Part shown: piece by piece, positions 47,395 through 58,560 of the stretch
Layout: every line of letters begins with the position of its first letter
Numbering within the stretch: the first letter of the stretch is position 1
Source: Malania oleifera
Lineage: Eukaryota; Streptophyta; Magnoliopsida; Santalales; Ximeniaceae
DNA length: 64,000 nucleotides
Direction: 5' to 3'
Assembly: GCF_029873635.1 (NCBI RefSeq)
Contig: NC_080422.1
Location: 12,369,764 to 12,433,763, forward strand
Notes under the pieces: generated by a model
Told to the model about the DNA's origin: nothing
What the model saw: only the letters and a program-made list of their open reading frames with translations
The model's database searches: none
Position numbers and translations under genes: made by a program

Positions 47395-48260
47395 TGAGTT
47401 ATTACTCCATGAACTATAGCTCGGGTTCCTACACCCGATGCAAGTCACCCCTCATGAACTATAGCTCGGGTTCCTACACCCGGTGCAAGTCATCCTCCGT
47501 GAACTATAGCTCGGGTTCCTACACCCGGTGCAAGTCACCTTCCGTGCACTATAGCCCGGGTTCCTACACCCGGTGCAAGTCACCCTTCCATGAACTATAG
47601 CTCGGGTTCCTACACCCGGTGCAAGTCATCCTCCGTGAACTATAGCTCGGGTTCCTACACCCGGTGCAAGTCACCTTCCATGAACTATAGCTCGGGTTCC
47701 TACACCCGTTGCAAGTTGCCTTCCGTGAACTATAGCTCGGGTTCTTACACCCGGTGCAAGTCACCTTTCGTGAACTATAACTCGGGTTCCTACACCCGGT
47801 GCAAGTCACCCTTCCATGAACTATAGCTCGGGTTCCTACACCCGGTGCAAGTCATCCTCCGTGAACTATAGCTCGGGTTCCTACACCCGGTGCAAGTCAC
47901 CTTCCGTGCACTATAGCCCGGGTTCCTACACCCGGTGCAAGTCACCCTTCCCTGAACTATAGCTCGGGTTCCTACACCCGGTGCAAGTCATCCTCCGTGA
48001 ACTATAGCTCGGGTTCCTACACCCGGTGCAAGTCACCTTCCGTGCACTATAGCCCGGGTTCCTACACCCGGTGCAAGTCACCTTTCCGTGAACTATAGCT
48101 CGGGTTTCCTACACCCGGTGCAAGTCACCTTCCGTGCACTATAGCCCGGGTTCCTACACCCGGTGCAAGTCACCCCTCCGTGAACTATAGCTCGGGTTCC
48201 TACACCCGGTGCAAGTCACCTCTCATGAACTATAGCTCGGGTTCCTATACTCGACGCAAG
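47395..48260 (+). repeat. 45-bp tandem repeat, about 19 copies
   Basis: Unit 'ctatagctcgggttcctaca' plus 'cccggtgcaagtcatcctcc' plus 'gtgaa'. Every unit carries CGGGT-TCCTAC-ACCCG, a hairpin. 45 bp equals 15 codons, so translated frames look like a repeated peptide (N-Y-S-S-G-S-Y-T-R-C-K-S-P-S). Copies alternate between 'agctcggg' and 'agcccggg' types, hinting at higher-order units. The same unit occurs on the minus strand at 55130-55385. Confidence 0.95.
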
Positions 48261-48429
48261 TCATTCTCATGTGCTCTCAAGCATACATGCAAATCGGTTT
48301 TCACAGATCATTTTGGTCTCTTCCGTTACAATGGGCCTGGTCCCAAATCAGCGTCTTTTATCTTTGCAGGTTTGTTGCCACAAATAACATAGGAGAGATC
48401 TTACTTTTACTTTGAAGCAACGAATCCTA

Positions 48430-48443
48430 CAAAGAGGGGCAGC
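48430..48443 (+). other. Polypurine tract before LTR B
   Basis: CAAAGAGGGGCAGC right before TGTAGACACCCC at 48444. Confidence 0.85.
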
Positions 48444-49021
48444 TGTAGACACCCCATTTTTACCCAGGCCCAATATATGTATTACTATTATTATTATTAT
48501 TTTATTATTATTAGTATTATTATTATTTATTCTTATTATTATTATTATTATTAATCTTCACTAATCTTGTTATTTTTATTATTATTATTATTATTATTAT
48601 TTTCTGTATTATTATTATTATTAGTATTATTAATAGTACTTTATTATTATTATTATTATTTTCATTATTATTTTTATTATTTTTTATTATCATTAGTATT
48701 TTTATTACTATTATTACTATTATCCCATTTATTATTATTATTACTTTTGTTTTTATTTCTATTTATATTGTTTATTATTATTATTATTTATTATTTTCAT
48801 TATTATTGACATTATTTTTAATTATTATTATTAGTATGTTTACCTTTATTATTACTATTATTATTATTATTATTTTATTTATTTATCTTTGTTATTACTA
48901 TTATTATTATTATTATTTCGGTTATTATTATTATTATTATTATTGTAGTTGTTATTATTATTTTTAGTATCTTTATTATCATTATTATTATTATTATTTA
49001 TTTATCTTGTTATTATTATTA

Positions 49022-49056
<35 letters not shown>

Positions 49057-49405
49057 TTCTGTATTATTATTATCATTAGTATTATTAATAGTACTTTATT
49101 ATTATTACTATTCTTATTTTCATTAGTATTTTTATTATTATTTTTATCATTAGTATTTTTATTACTATTATTACTATTATCTTATTTATTATTATTATTT
49201 TTCATTAGTATTATTATTATTACTTTTATTTTTATTTTTATTTATATTGTTTATTATTATTATTATTTATCTTTTCATTAGTATTATTATTATTACTTTT
49301 ATTTTTATTTATATTTATATTGTTTATTATTATTATTTCATTATCTTTGTTGTTACTATTATTATTATTATTATTTTAATATATATATATATATATATTT
49401 TTACC

Positions 49406-49439
<34 letters not shown>

Positions 49440-50179
49440 ATTAATAATTATTCTCATATATATTGTTTCCAAAAAGAAAAAATACCATAAAATGCAAAAA
49501 ACCAAAAAAGGAAAAGAGGTTGGTTAGGGTTGCTAAAAAAATGTTTATATGAGGGGGCAGCGCACACACAGAGGGACACAGACACAGCCGGGGGGGCAGA
49601 GGAACTGAGAAGAAACCTAACAAAAAAAAAAACCTTTCTTTGCCTCCCTCGGCATCCTCTTCTCAGCAACCAATACCGCCGCCTCCACCACAGCACTGCC
49701 TGCCACCCTCTTCACCCAGCCTCCCATCCATCCTCTTCTCAACACCACTCCCTCGCCCTCCGCAACCACTCCGACCAACTGCAGCCGAGAACCCCCTGCA
49801 CCGACCATCCTCCACAGCCGCACCAGCAAAAGAAGATTTCCTGTTGCGGCTCCCTGCTCACGGCCACTCTTCATATCTTGTAACCCCGCACGGTGTCACC
49901 ATCACCGTCACTCCCCCCAGCCATCACGAGCACCAACAGCGGCCACCGACCCCAGTTCTCCGGCAGCACCCGAGTCTCCTCCAGCAGGCCGCAGAGAAGT
50001 CCACAGCCCACCAGCAGCTTCCAGATCGCTGCAACACTCTGGTGATACCCGCCGTCACAGCTCCCGGCGACCGTGCGCCGGTCTTCGTCTCCGGTCCTGT
50101 TCCGATCCCTGCTCCATCCCTCAGCCTCCCTCTGTAAGCACCTTTGCACGGCTGTCTATACACACACACACAAACATGA

Positions 50180-50220
<41 letters not shown>

Positions 50221-51499
50221 TTTAGTTTATAAAGTGGAAATTTTGTTCTTATTTATTTATGCATGCTGTATATGCACACACACACTGATTGTCACTTATT
50301 ATTATTTAGTTAAGTTTTATTGCTATTGTTATTTGTATATTGTTATTAGTAAATTGCTTGCATATTATTATTATTATATTAATTGTATTAACGTAATTAT
50401 TTTGATTTTACTTGTGTTGTATTAATTGTTGTATTATTATTATCATAGAATTTTTATTGTAAGAACTTGTTCTAATATTTAAAGTTTAAATTTTTATCGT
50501 ATTTGTTACATATGTAATATTGTGGTGAGACTTTTTAGCTGATATTCATGTTTATATCGTTTCTTGTCATATTTATAAATTTATTACTGTTATGAGATAT
50601 TAATCGTCAGAGTTTGTGTTTAAAGGTCATATATTTGTATTCGTCGTATATATTAAATATTTAATATTATTGTACAATTGTTGTTGTGTTATGTGTGTGT
50701 AAATGTATACATATATATTTAATTGGTATTGTACTATTTAGGATTAGGTATTGAGATGATGATGTTTTTTAGCTTTTTTTTTTTTTTCTTTCTTTATTAT
50801 GTTTCATTATTTAATGTTTAGTATTCTTGATATATTTTTCTTGTTGTATACTTTAATATCGTTGCCATGTTAATATTATCATGCTTGTTTTATTGTGTAT
50901 TTATTTTGCATAATTATATTGTCGCGATGCATGTTTATTTTATTGTACATTTATTATGCATATCATTGTATTGTGTGCTTATCTTGTTGTATATTTATTT
51001 TTCATATTATTATGTTGCATATTTATTTTATTATATATATATGTATATATTTTTTTTTCATATTATGTGATTATTATTATTGTCTTTTATATTTGTATAT
51101 TTATGTTATTTTGAATGCACATTCCTGTTGTGTATAGTTTGTATATTGGTATTATTATTGTGATTGCCTTATATAATTATTTGCATATTCATGCGCATTC
51201 GAGTGTATATTAGCATACATATTTTTATATTATTATTGTGTTTCAATTTTAGGTTTTTCTATGTTTCCATATCATACTTGTATATGCTTGCATAATATCT
51301 TTGTAGTCTGAGTTGTTTCCATAATCTTGTTTCCATGTTGATATATTTATTAATTATTTCCATAGTTGAATTATTGTATTTCCATAATATTCTATGTACG
51401 TATCATCTTTACCATTATTAATATTGTTATTACTATTATTATTTATTATTACTACTATTAATATTTCAATTATTAGTATTATTATTGTATTTATTACTA

Positions 51500-51536
<37 letters not shown>

Positions 51537-52046
51537 TCTCCTTATTCTATTTTGAAGTATACATATATTTAATCGTGATATTTTTAGTATTTATATTAAC
51601 TTGTTATTATTTTATTATTATGATTATTTTTGATTTTTTTTTTTATTATCCCTATGATTTTATTGCGGGGGGGGTATGAGCCTTCGGGCATCACGTACCC
51701 TAAGCTCTGAGGGAATATATATGTATATATTATCTTCATTAATTTATTATTTTATTTATTTATTTATTTTGTACATGTATTTATAAATTCATAAAAAGGA
51801 GTAATGTAAAGATTTATTAGATTAACTTAGGGATAATTTTAAATTAATTAGGTGCCGTTCTTAAGAACGGGCGCGTAGGGGGTGCTCGTACCTTCCCCTC
51901 GCGTAACCGAACTCCCGACCCCAACTCTGGTAATGTAGACCGATTCTACCCCTAACGAGGTAGTGATCATGTGTTCTAACCGCACTAAAGGTTAGTGGCG
52001 ACTCCTATACCATGTTTTTCCATGAAAATATTAAATTGATTAATTC
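48444..52046 (+). mobile_element. LTR B (3' LTR of element B, end missing)
   Basis: TGTAGACACCCC at 48444, TTA-rich U3 (48480-49440), TATA-like box near 49544 and GC-rich leader (49600-50145). A TA run follows at 50185-50217, then an AT-rich stretch (TTA run 51500-51535), hairpin 1 at about 51673-51705 and the other U5 hairpins (51851-51965). Homology to the U5 end stops in 'attgattaattc' at about 52041-52046; the final 50 bp or so (GCCGCC...GCGACA) are absent. Hairpin 3 has one mismatch here (GAGG for GGGG). Confidence 0.8.
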
Positions 52047-52047
52047 G
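52041..52047. other. Inverted junction of two Tat-like LTRs
   Basis: Plus-strand U5 (LTR B) passes into minus-strand U5 (LTR C) through a shared TTAATTC. Both partners lose terminal sequence here: about 50 bp of LTR B, and about 235 bp of LTR C compared with its partner at 63125-63370. Confidence 0.75.
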
Positions 52048-53571
52048 AAACTATCCCTAAGTTAATCTAATAAGCCTTTAAATTACTCCTTTTTATGACT
52101 TTATAATTACACGCGAAAAATAAATAAATAAATAAATATAATATAATATATATATATTCCCTCAGAGCTTAGGGTACGTGAAGCCCGAAGGCTCATACCC
52201 CCGCAATAAAATCATAGGGATAAAGAAAATCAAAAATATTTAATAATACCAAAATATAAAAATAAGTACCATAGTACATAATAATAAATATACACTATAA
52301 TAAGTAACACCGTATATATTAAAATACTAAAAATACCCTAATAAGTTATATATACCTATATACTAAAGATACCATAATAAGTAATACCATATATACTAAA
52401 ATACTAAAAATACCCTAATAAGTAATACTAAGTATAAGCATAGCAATAATGTCATAATATATACCATATATACTAAAAATACGATTACAATAATAATAAT
52501 AATAATAGCACGCACATCGAACATTATATAAATATGACAATACAAATAATTAAACCCCATAAATAGTATACAATATATCAATATGGAAACAAAATTATGG
52601 AAATAATTCAAATTGCAAATCTATTATGCAAACGTATACATGTACAAAATGGAAGCATGTGATAATTAGGAAACATAGCAAAAATCTTAAAATTGAACAC
52701 AATAAAATGCATGGTCAACAATAATGTAAATATGTAAATAACTATATGAGGCAATCATTGTAATAAATATGCTAACAAAACATGCAATTAAATGATAATA
52801 TAAACATGTTAATAACAATGAAAGAAAAGTCTAGTAATAATAAAAATTTCGTATAATAAATACTCTGAATACATGCCAGTAAAAAATAATCTTAAAAATC
52901 CTATATATATACAATAATACACATTATCATATTTAAATATTAAACTCTATAATTCTTACCTTCACAAAGAAAAACACCTACAATAACCAAAAACAAACCA
53001 ATTAGTATACTACAAAAAAAATTAAACGATTACCACGACAAGAATATGTAACCTGAAAAAATAATGTTAAATCATGAAACACGTATAGCTAAATATATAT
53101 ATAAACTACTTAACATAATCAACAATTATTCGCAACGATATAAACAATATAAACCCTAAATATAGACATGTATACATTGAAATTAATAACGACAATGAAA
53201 ACCTAAAAAAAAATTCATATACATACAAATATGACGATAACAAATGTTTTAACAATAATATACAACAATAATCATGGCGATAATAATACAACAATAGAAT
53301 ATCAATACAAATAAAATCAATATGATAATCAACATAATAACAATACTAATAATAAAAAAATATAGTAATTTTACTAATAATGAAATACAAACAGAATAGT
53401 ATAAAAATATTACAATAATGTTATTAATAATAAGATACAAGTAATGCAACAATATTACTAATGATAATATGTAAATAATAATATTAATACTGCTAATAAT
53501 ATAGGAATAGCAATAAAATGTAAAAATATATAGGTATATACATGTATATATATATTAACACCAACAATAAA

Positions 53572-53618
<47 letters not shown>

Positions 53619-54562
53619 CGTGTGTGTGAGTGTATGTGAGTGTTGTGTGTGCTGTATTACAGTGAGCAGCAGAGTGTGTGTGTGCGGGGCGTGAGTGTGT
53701 GCGTGTTCTGGGTGTGTGCTGTGGCTTGCATGAAAGCAGGGATTTACAGAGAGTTGTCGAGAGTGGAGGCTGCTGTGGCTGGGGAAGGGCTCGCCGGAGA
53801 TGCTGGTCGGAGTTGGAGTACTGGCACCAGAACCAGCAGGAGGCTGGCCTCGGGCACAGCTGTTCTGCTGTGCTCTTGGGAGACGACGGCGATTGTGAAG
53901 GCGTGAGCGGTGAGCGATGGGCGGCGAGTCGGCGACGGCGACTACGATTTTGCGAGATTGAATATGAAACCCTAAGTGCCCAAAATCTGCTAAACGAAAT
54001 TGATGAAGGGATGAACTGACGAGTGAAATGGTGATCTGTGAATTAGAAATTGAGAATCGCGTGGGCACTGCAGTGTCGCAGTGGACTGGTGGGCTGGAAT
54101 CCGAGGGTTGCAACAAGGGGGCTTGTGGGAACACGGCTATGGAGTGGTTCGGGGGGGGGGTTTTGCTATGTTGGAGAGAGCGGCAGAGGGCAGAGGGATG
54201 AAGAGGAAGAAGAAGAGGACAGAGGCAGAAGGTTTTTTTTTTTATTTTTCGCGTGCTGCTATGCTTCCCCCGTCCCCGGCTGCATGTTCAAGCCTTTATA
54301 AAGGCATCCCCCCAAAAACCCTAGACCCATTTAAATAATAAAAGTAATAATAATAATATATGAAAATAAAAATAATAATAATAACAATAATAACAAAGTA
54401 ATAATAAAAATATAAGAAAATAATTTGTAATAATAGAAAATTAATAAAAATAGTAATAAAGTAATCATAATAATGATAATAATAATGATAAATAATAATA
54501 ATAATAATAATAGTAATAATGAAAATAATAGTGGTAAAAATATAGTGGTAGAAATAATAACG

Positions 54563-54604
<42 letters not shown>

Positions 54605-54786
54605 TAATAATATATATAATAATAATAATACTAATAATGATGTCAAAAAAAAAAAATTAGTAATAATAATAATAATTAATAATAATAATGACAAAAATAA
54701 TAATAATAAATAAATAATTAATAATAATAATAATAATAACAATAAGATGATAAAAATACTAAAGATAATAATGATAACAAAATAAT

Positions 54787-54824
<38 letters not shown>

Positions 54825-54955
54825 TTGGTAATAAAGATACTAACAATAATAACGATAACAAAATAATAATAATCATAATCATAATAAAGACAATAAAACT
54901 ATAAATAATAATATTAAAAATAATATTGGGCCTGGGTAAAAATGGGGTGTCTACA
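52047..54955 (-). mobile_element. 3' LTR of element C (distal end missing)
   Basis: Minus strand: TGTAGACACCCC starts at 54955, followed by TAA/TTA-rich U3 (54340-54930) and TATA box in the palindrome GCCTTTATAAAGGC (54292-54305). The GC-rich leader (53640-54240) has a G run at 54150-54158 and a GT run at 53596-53625, then AT-rich sequence and hairpin 1 (52165-52195). The terminal 235 bp or so are missing at the inverted junction. Confidence 0.85.
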
Positions 54956-54970
54956 GCTGCCCCTCTTTGT
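54956..54970 (-). other. Polypurine tract of element C
   Basis: Minus strand ACAAAGAGGGGCAGC directly before TGTAGACACCCC, identical to copy B. Confidence 0.85.
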
Positions 54971-55129
54971 AGGCTTCGTCGCTTCAAAGTAAAAGTAGGA
55001 ACTCTCCTACGTTATTTGTAGCAACAAGCCTGCAAAGATAAAAGACACTGATTTTGGACTAGGCCCAATGTAACAAAAGAGACCAAAATGATTTGTGAAA
55101 ATCGATTTGCATGTATGCTTGAGAGTCCA

Positions 55130-55390
55130 TGAGAATGACTTGCGTCGAGTGTAGGAACCCGAGCTATAGTTCAAGGATGGGGACTTGCACCGGGTGTAGG
55201 AACCCGAGCTATAGTTCACGAAGGGTGACTCACACTGGGTGTAGGAACCCGTGCTATAGTTCACGGAGGGTGACTCGCACCGGGTGTAGGAACCCAAGCT
55301 ATAGTGCACGGAGGGTGACTCGCACTGGGTGTAGGAACCCGAGCTATAGTATGAGGATGATGTGCATCGGGTGTAGGAGCTCAAGGGCTA
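55130..55390 (-). repeat. 45-bp hairpin repeat, about 6 copies (copy C)
   Basis: Same unit as 47395-48260 in opposite orientation: CGGGTTCCTACACCCG with flanking 'gtgcaagtc' and 'ctatag'. Copies are more diverged than in B. Confidence 0.9.
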
Positions 55391-56640
55391 CCCAGATGTA
55401 GGATTCTGAGAGTTTGATGTTTGCTTGAGTATAGGATTTTGAGGACTTCTCGGATGTAGCATTCTGAGAGTCAATTGATTACTCGAGTGTAAGATCTCGA
55501 GGACTTCTCAGATGTAGGATTCCAAGAGTCTCCTGATTGCTCGAGTGTAAGATCTCGAGGACTTCTCAGATGTAGGATTCCGAGAGTCTCCTGATTGCTC
55601 GAGTGTAGGATCTCGAGGACTTCTCAGATGTAGGATTCTAAGAGCCTCCTGATTGCTCGAGTGTAGGATCTCGAGGACTTTTCAGATGTAGGATTCTAAG
55701 AGTCAGTTGATTGCTCGGGTGTAGGATCTCGAGGGCTTCTCAAATGTAGGATTCTGAGAGTCTCCTGATTGCTCGAGTGTAGGATCTCGAGGCCTTCTTA
55801 GATGTAGGATTCTAAGAGTCTATTGATTGCTTAAGTGTAAGATCTCAAGGACTTCTCAGATGTAGGATTCCGAGAGTCTCCTGATTGCTCGAGTGTAGGA
55901 TCTCGAGGACTTCTCAGATGTAGGATTCCGAGAGTCTCCTGATTGCTCGAGTGTAGGATCTCGAGGACTTCTCAGATGTAGGATTCTAAGAGTCTCCTGA
56001 TTGCTCGAGTGTAGGATCTCGAGGACTTCTCAGATGTAGGATTCTAAGAGTCTGTTGATTGCTCGAGTGTAGGATCTCGAGGACTCCTCAGATGTAGGAT
56101 TCTAAGAGTCTGTTGATTACTCGAGTGTAGGATCTCGAGGGCTTCTCAGATGTAGGATTCTGAGAGTCTTCTGATCGCTCGAGTGTAGGATCTCGAGGAC
56201 TTCTTAGATGTAGGATTCCGAGTCTGCTAATTGCTCGAGTGTAGGATCTCGAGGACTTACTAGATGTAGGATTCCGAGTCTGCTAATCGCTCGAGTGTAG
56301 GATCTCGAGGACTTCTCAGATGTAGGATTCCGAGTCTGCTAATTGCTCGAGTGTAGGATCTCGAGGACTTCTCAGATGTAGGGTTCCGAGAGTCTCCTGA
56401 TTGCTCGAGTGTAGGATCTCGAGGACTTCTCAGATGTAAGATTCCAAGAGTCTGCTAATTGCTCGAGTGTAGGATCTCGAGGACTTCTCAGATGTAGGAT
56501 TCTGAGAGTTTGTTGATTGCTCGAGTGTAGGATCTCGAGGACTTCTCAGATGTAGGATTTTGAGAGTTTATTAATTGCTCGAGTGTAGGATCTCGAGAAC
56601 TTCTTAGATGTAGGATTCTAAGAGTCTCATGACTATTTGA
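55391..56640 (-). repeat. 58-bp tandem repeat, about 21 copies
   Basis: On plus the unit reads 'ctcgagtgtaggatctcgag' plus 'gacttctcagatgtaggatt' plus 'ccgagagtctcctgattg'. On the minus (transcript) strand each unit holds two hairpins: CTCGAG-ATCCTACA-CTCGAG and CTCGGA-ATCCTACA-TCTGAG. It is therefore a doubled, diverged form of the same core. Some units lack 3-4 bp ('ccgagtctgctaatt', 56215-56345). Confidence 0.92.
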
Positions 56641-57150
56641 TGGGAATTTTGGACCGATGGTTAATGATGACTCGGGTGTAGAATCCCAGTTCGCAAGGTG
56701 AATTTTTGAATCGATGATGAATACTTGGGTAGATGAATTGTCAATTTGATGATGAATGCTCAGGTATAGGATCCTGAGAGCAAGACGAAGTTTCGAATTG
56801 AAGATGAATGCTCAGGTATAGGATACCGAGAGCGATGAAATTTTGATGATTAATGCTCGAGTATAGGATCCCGAGAGCCAGATGAATTTTTGAATTGACG
56901 ATGAATACTCAGGTATAGGATACCGAGAGTCAGATGAAATTTTGAATTGATGATGAATGCTCAAGTATAGGATACCAAAAGCCGGATGAAATTTTAAATT
57001 GATGATGAATGCTCAGGTATAGGATACCGAGAGCCAGATGAGTTGTTGAATTGATGATGAATGCTCGGGTATTGGATCTCGAGAGCAAGACGAAATTTTG
57101 AATTGATGATAAATGCTCAGGTATAGGATCCCAAGAGTCATGCGACCTAA
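56641..57150 (-). repeat. Degenerate hairpin repeats, about 50-65 bp units
   Basis: On plus: 'gatgaatgctcaggtatagg' plus 'atcccgagagc'. Minus-strand core CTCGGG-ATCCTATA-CCTGAG, stem preserved with a G-T wobble in many copies. About 8 units of unequal length. Confidence 0.8.
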
Positions 57151-58299
57151 TTTGGTCCTGAAGGCAGATGCCCTAGCTTCAAAATGAATGCTAAACTTTG
57201 AACTAGGGTCGATTGCCCCAGTTTGGAAGCGACAGACTTGAATAAGACCTGGGCCAGTTGCCCCAGTCTCAAAGTAGATGGATCGATTGGTACCTAGGCC
57301 AGTTGCCCCAACCCCTTTTTCTTCTTCTTCCTTTTCTTTTGTTTTTTAGATGAAACATGGATTGCTTAGCCAAGGATGACAAGACAGGTATGAATGAATG
57401 ATATTATATGGCGATACATGCATGCAAGGTATTTGATATGACACTGGAACATGAGGATATGCAAGCATGTTGCATGATATAATATGTATGCATTTTTCTG
57501 TGTAATGCATGAAATGCATGACGATGCATGAACTTTTCTTTTTCCAATATGCCTATAACCAACTGATCAATCTCCAATCTTGACTATGTTGCCTCTGACC
57601 TAGTTCCCTCGAAACTTGCCCTAGATGAATGAATTCATATCTGACCTTAGCCCAATTTCTTAATGGAGGTGGTCAACTTGGCTAAAATGAAACTCCATCA
57701 TAGAATCTATCCAGTTGAATGGATTTATAACAGCTCTTGGCCCTGTTTTCCTATTCATCCAATCTGATAAGAAGGTGCTTGAATAAGTCCCACTGAAACT
57801 CAAATCGAAACTTGCCCCAGATGAGTTTATCTGCCACTGATCTCGGCCTGGTTGTTAGATTCTTCTTGAATAAGTAGATCTCTAAAGCCTGACATGACCT
57901 TTGCCCCAGTTAAATTGACTGATTCTATGTGCATCGTATTTCCTCAACGGGGACCTCCTTTGTAAGAAGCAACACTAGTGGTTCCGAAACTCTTTGATTA
58001 TCCATCCCATTGGAATGATTATACAATTATGACATCAACTTGTGAAATCAAAAGGTCAACCGCCCCAAAAAGATGTTTTACCATGTTCCAATGTTATTAC
58101 AAGAAAAATTCATACCAGTATTCAAAAGCCATATGATACTGATGTTTAATTTACATAACTGAATGGCTGATCTTTTCTTCGACTGTCCCAACTTTATCGA
58201 TGGCCACCTTTCTTCTTTTGTTTCATCATACTGTGAAACCTTTAGAAATTTCACGTATTTAAACGTTGCCTTTAGTTTAGTCAAGTTCAACTCATGTTT

Positions 58300-58560
58300 T
58301 GATCTCAAGATGGTCTTTAAGACTCAGGACGAAACGTAGGCTGAGGGACACAGGTTTTTAGAATAAAAGGGAAACTAAGGCTCAAAAATACCACCCCAAA
58401 TAATGTTTTATGCCCCTAGTTCGAGTTGAGACGTTTTGCAAGATGTTGACCGAACTTGTTATTTAAACAAGCTGCCTACGTACCTTTTCAGGATCAGGTC
58501 ATTACGTAGTTCAGACTCGTCATTGAGTCTGACAAATCATTTGAGACAACAATGTATACC
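58300..58560 (-). other. Conserved 3' UTR core with hairpins (copy C)
   Basis: Plus 58512-58531 reads CAGACTCGTCATTGAGTCTG, a 7-bp stem. The neighbouring 'gcctacgtaccttttcagga' and 'gactcaggacgaaacgtagg' are the reverse complements of the copy A and B core. Confidence 0.75.

Larger units (their letters stand above)
45520..48443 (+). mobile_element. 3' UTR of element B
   Basis: Long non-coding stretch between pol and the 3' LTR. Collinear with copies A and C: 'ttttgatcaaaatgatagat', 'aacctgggtatgggtccttt', conserved core 46205-46450, then the 45-bp array, 'gcgtcttttatctttgcagg', purine tract and LTR. Contains A runs at 46559-46578 and 46758-46772. Confidence 0.8.
36184..52046 (+). mobile_element. 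Tat/Ogre-like Ty3/gypsy element B, nearly full length
   Basis: LTR (36184-39293), gag-pro, candidate intron, pol with dual RNase H and integrase, 3' UTR with tandem repeats, purine tract and second LTR (48444 to about 52046). The dual RNase H, the G-patch-like motif after protease, long LTRs and tandem repeats in the 3' UTR are features described for the Tat/Ogre lineage. The primer site and gag N-terminus are deleted, pol has one nonsense codon, and the last 50 bp or so of the 3' LTR are missing at an inverted junction. The two LTRs share U5 closely but differ strongly in U3/R, so the element may be a recombinant. Confidence 0.85.

Noticed and set aside
47394..47826. Repeated-peptide frames (15-residue period)
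   Set aside because: Direct consequence of the 45-bp repeat in the 3' UTR; start codons lie inside repeat units.
48567..49281. Leu/Ile/Tyr-rich 'membrane proteins'
   Set aside because: Translations of TTA microsatellites; the same applies to 36418-36780 and 54296-54987.
52396..52611. 71-codon frame duplicated at 63726-63941
   Set aside because: Identity comes from being the two LTRs of one element; AT-rich, no domain.
53493..54134. 213-codon minus-strand frame with signal-like ends
   Set aside because: Spans the GT run and GC island of LTR C; no counterpart in the other LTRs.
55391..56640. Regular 58-bp repeats with palindromes, CRISPR-like at first sight
   Set aside because: No unique spacers: the whole unit is repeated, in a plant retroelement 3' UTR.
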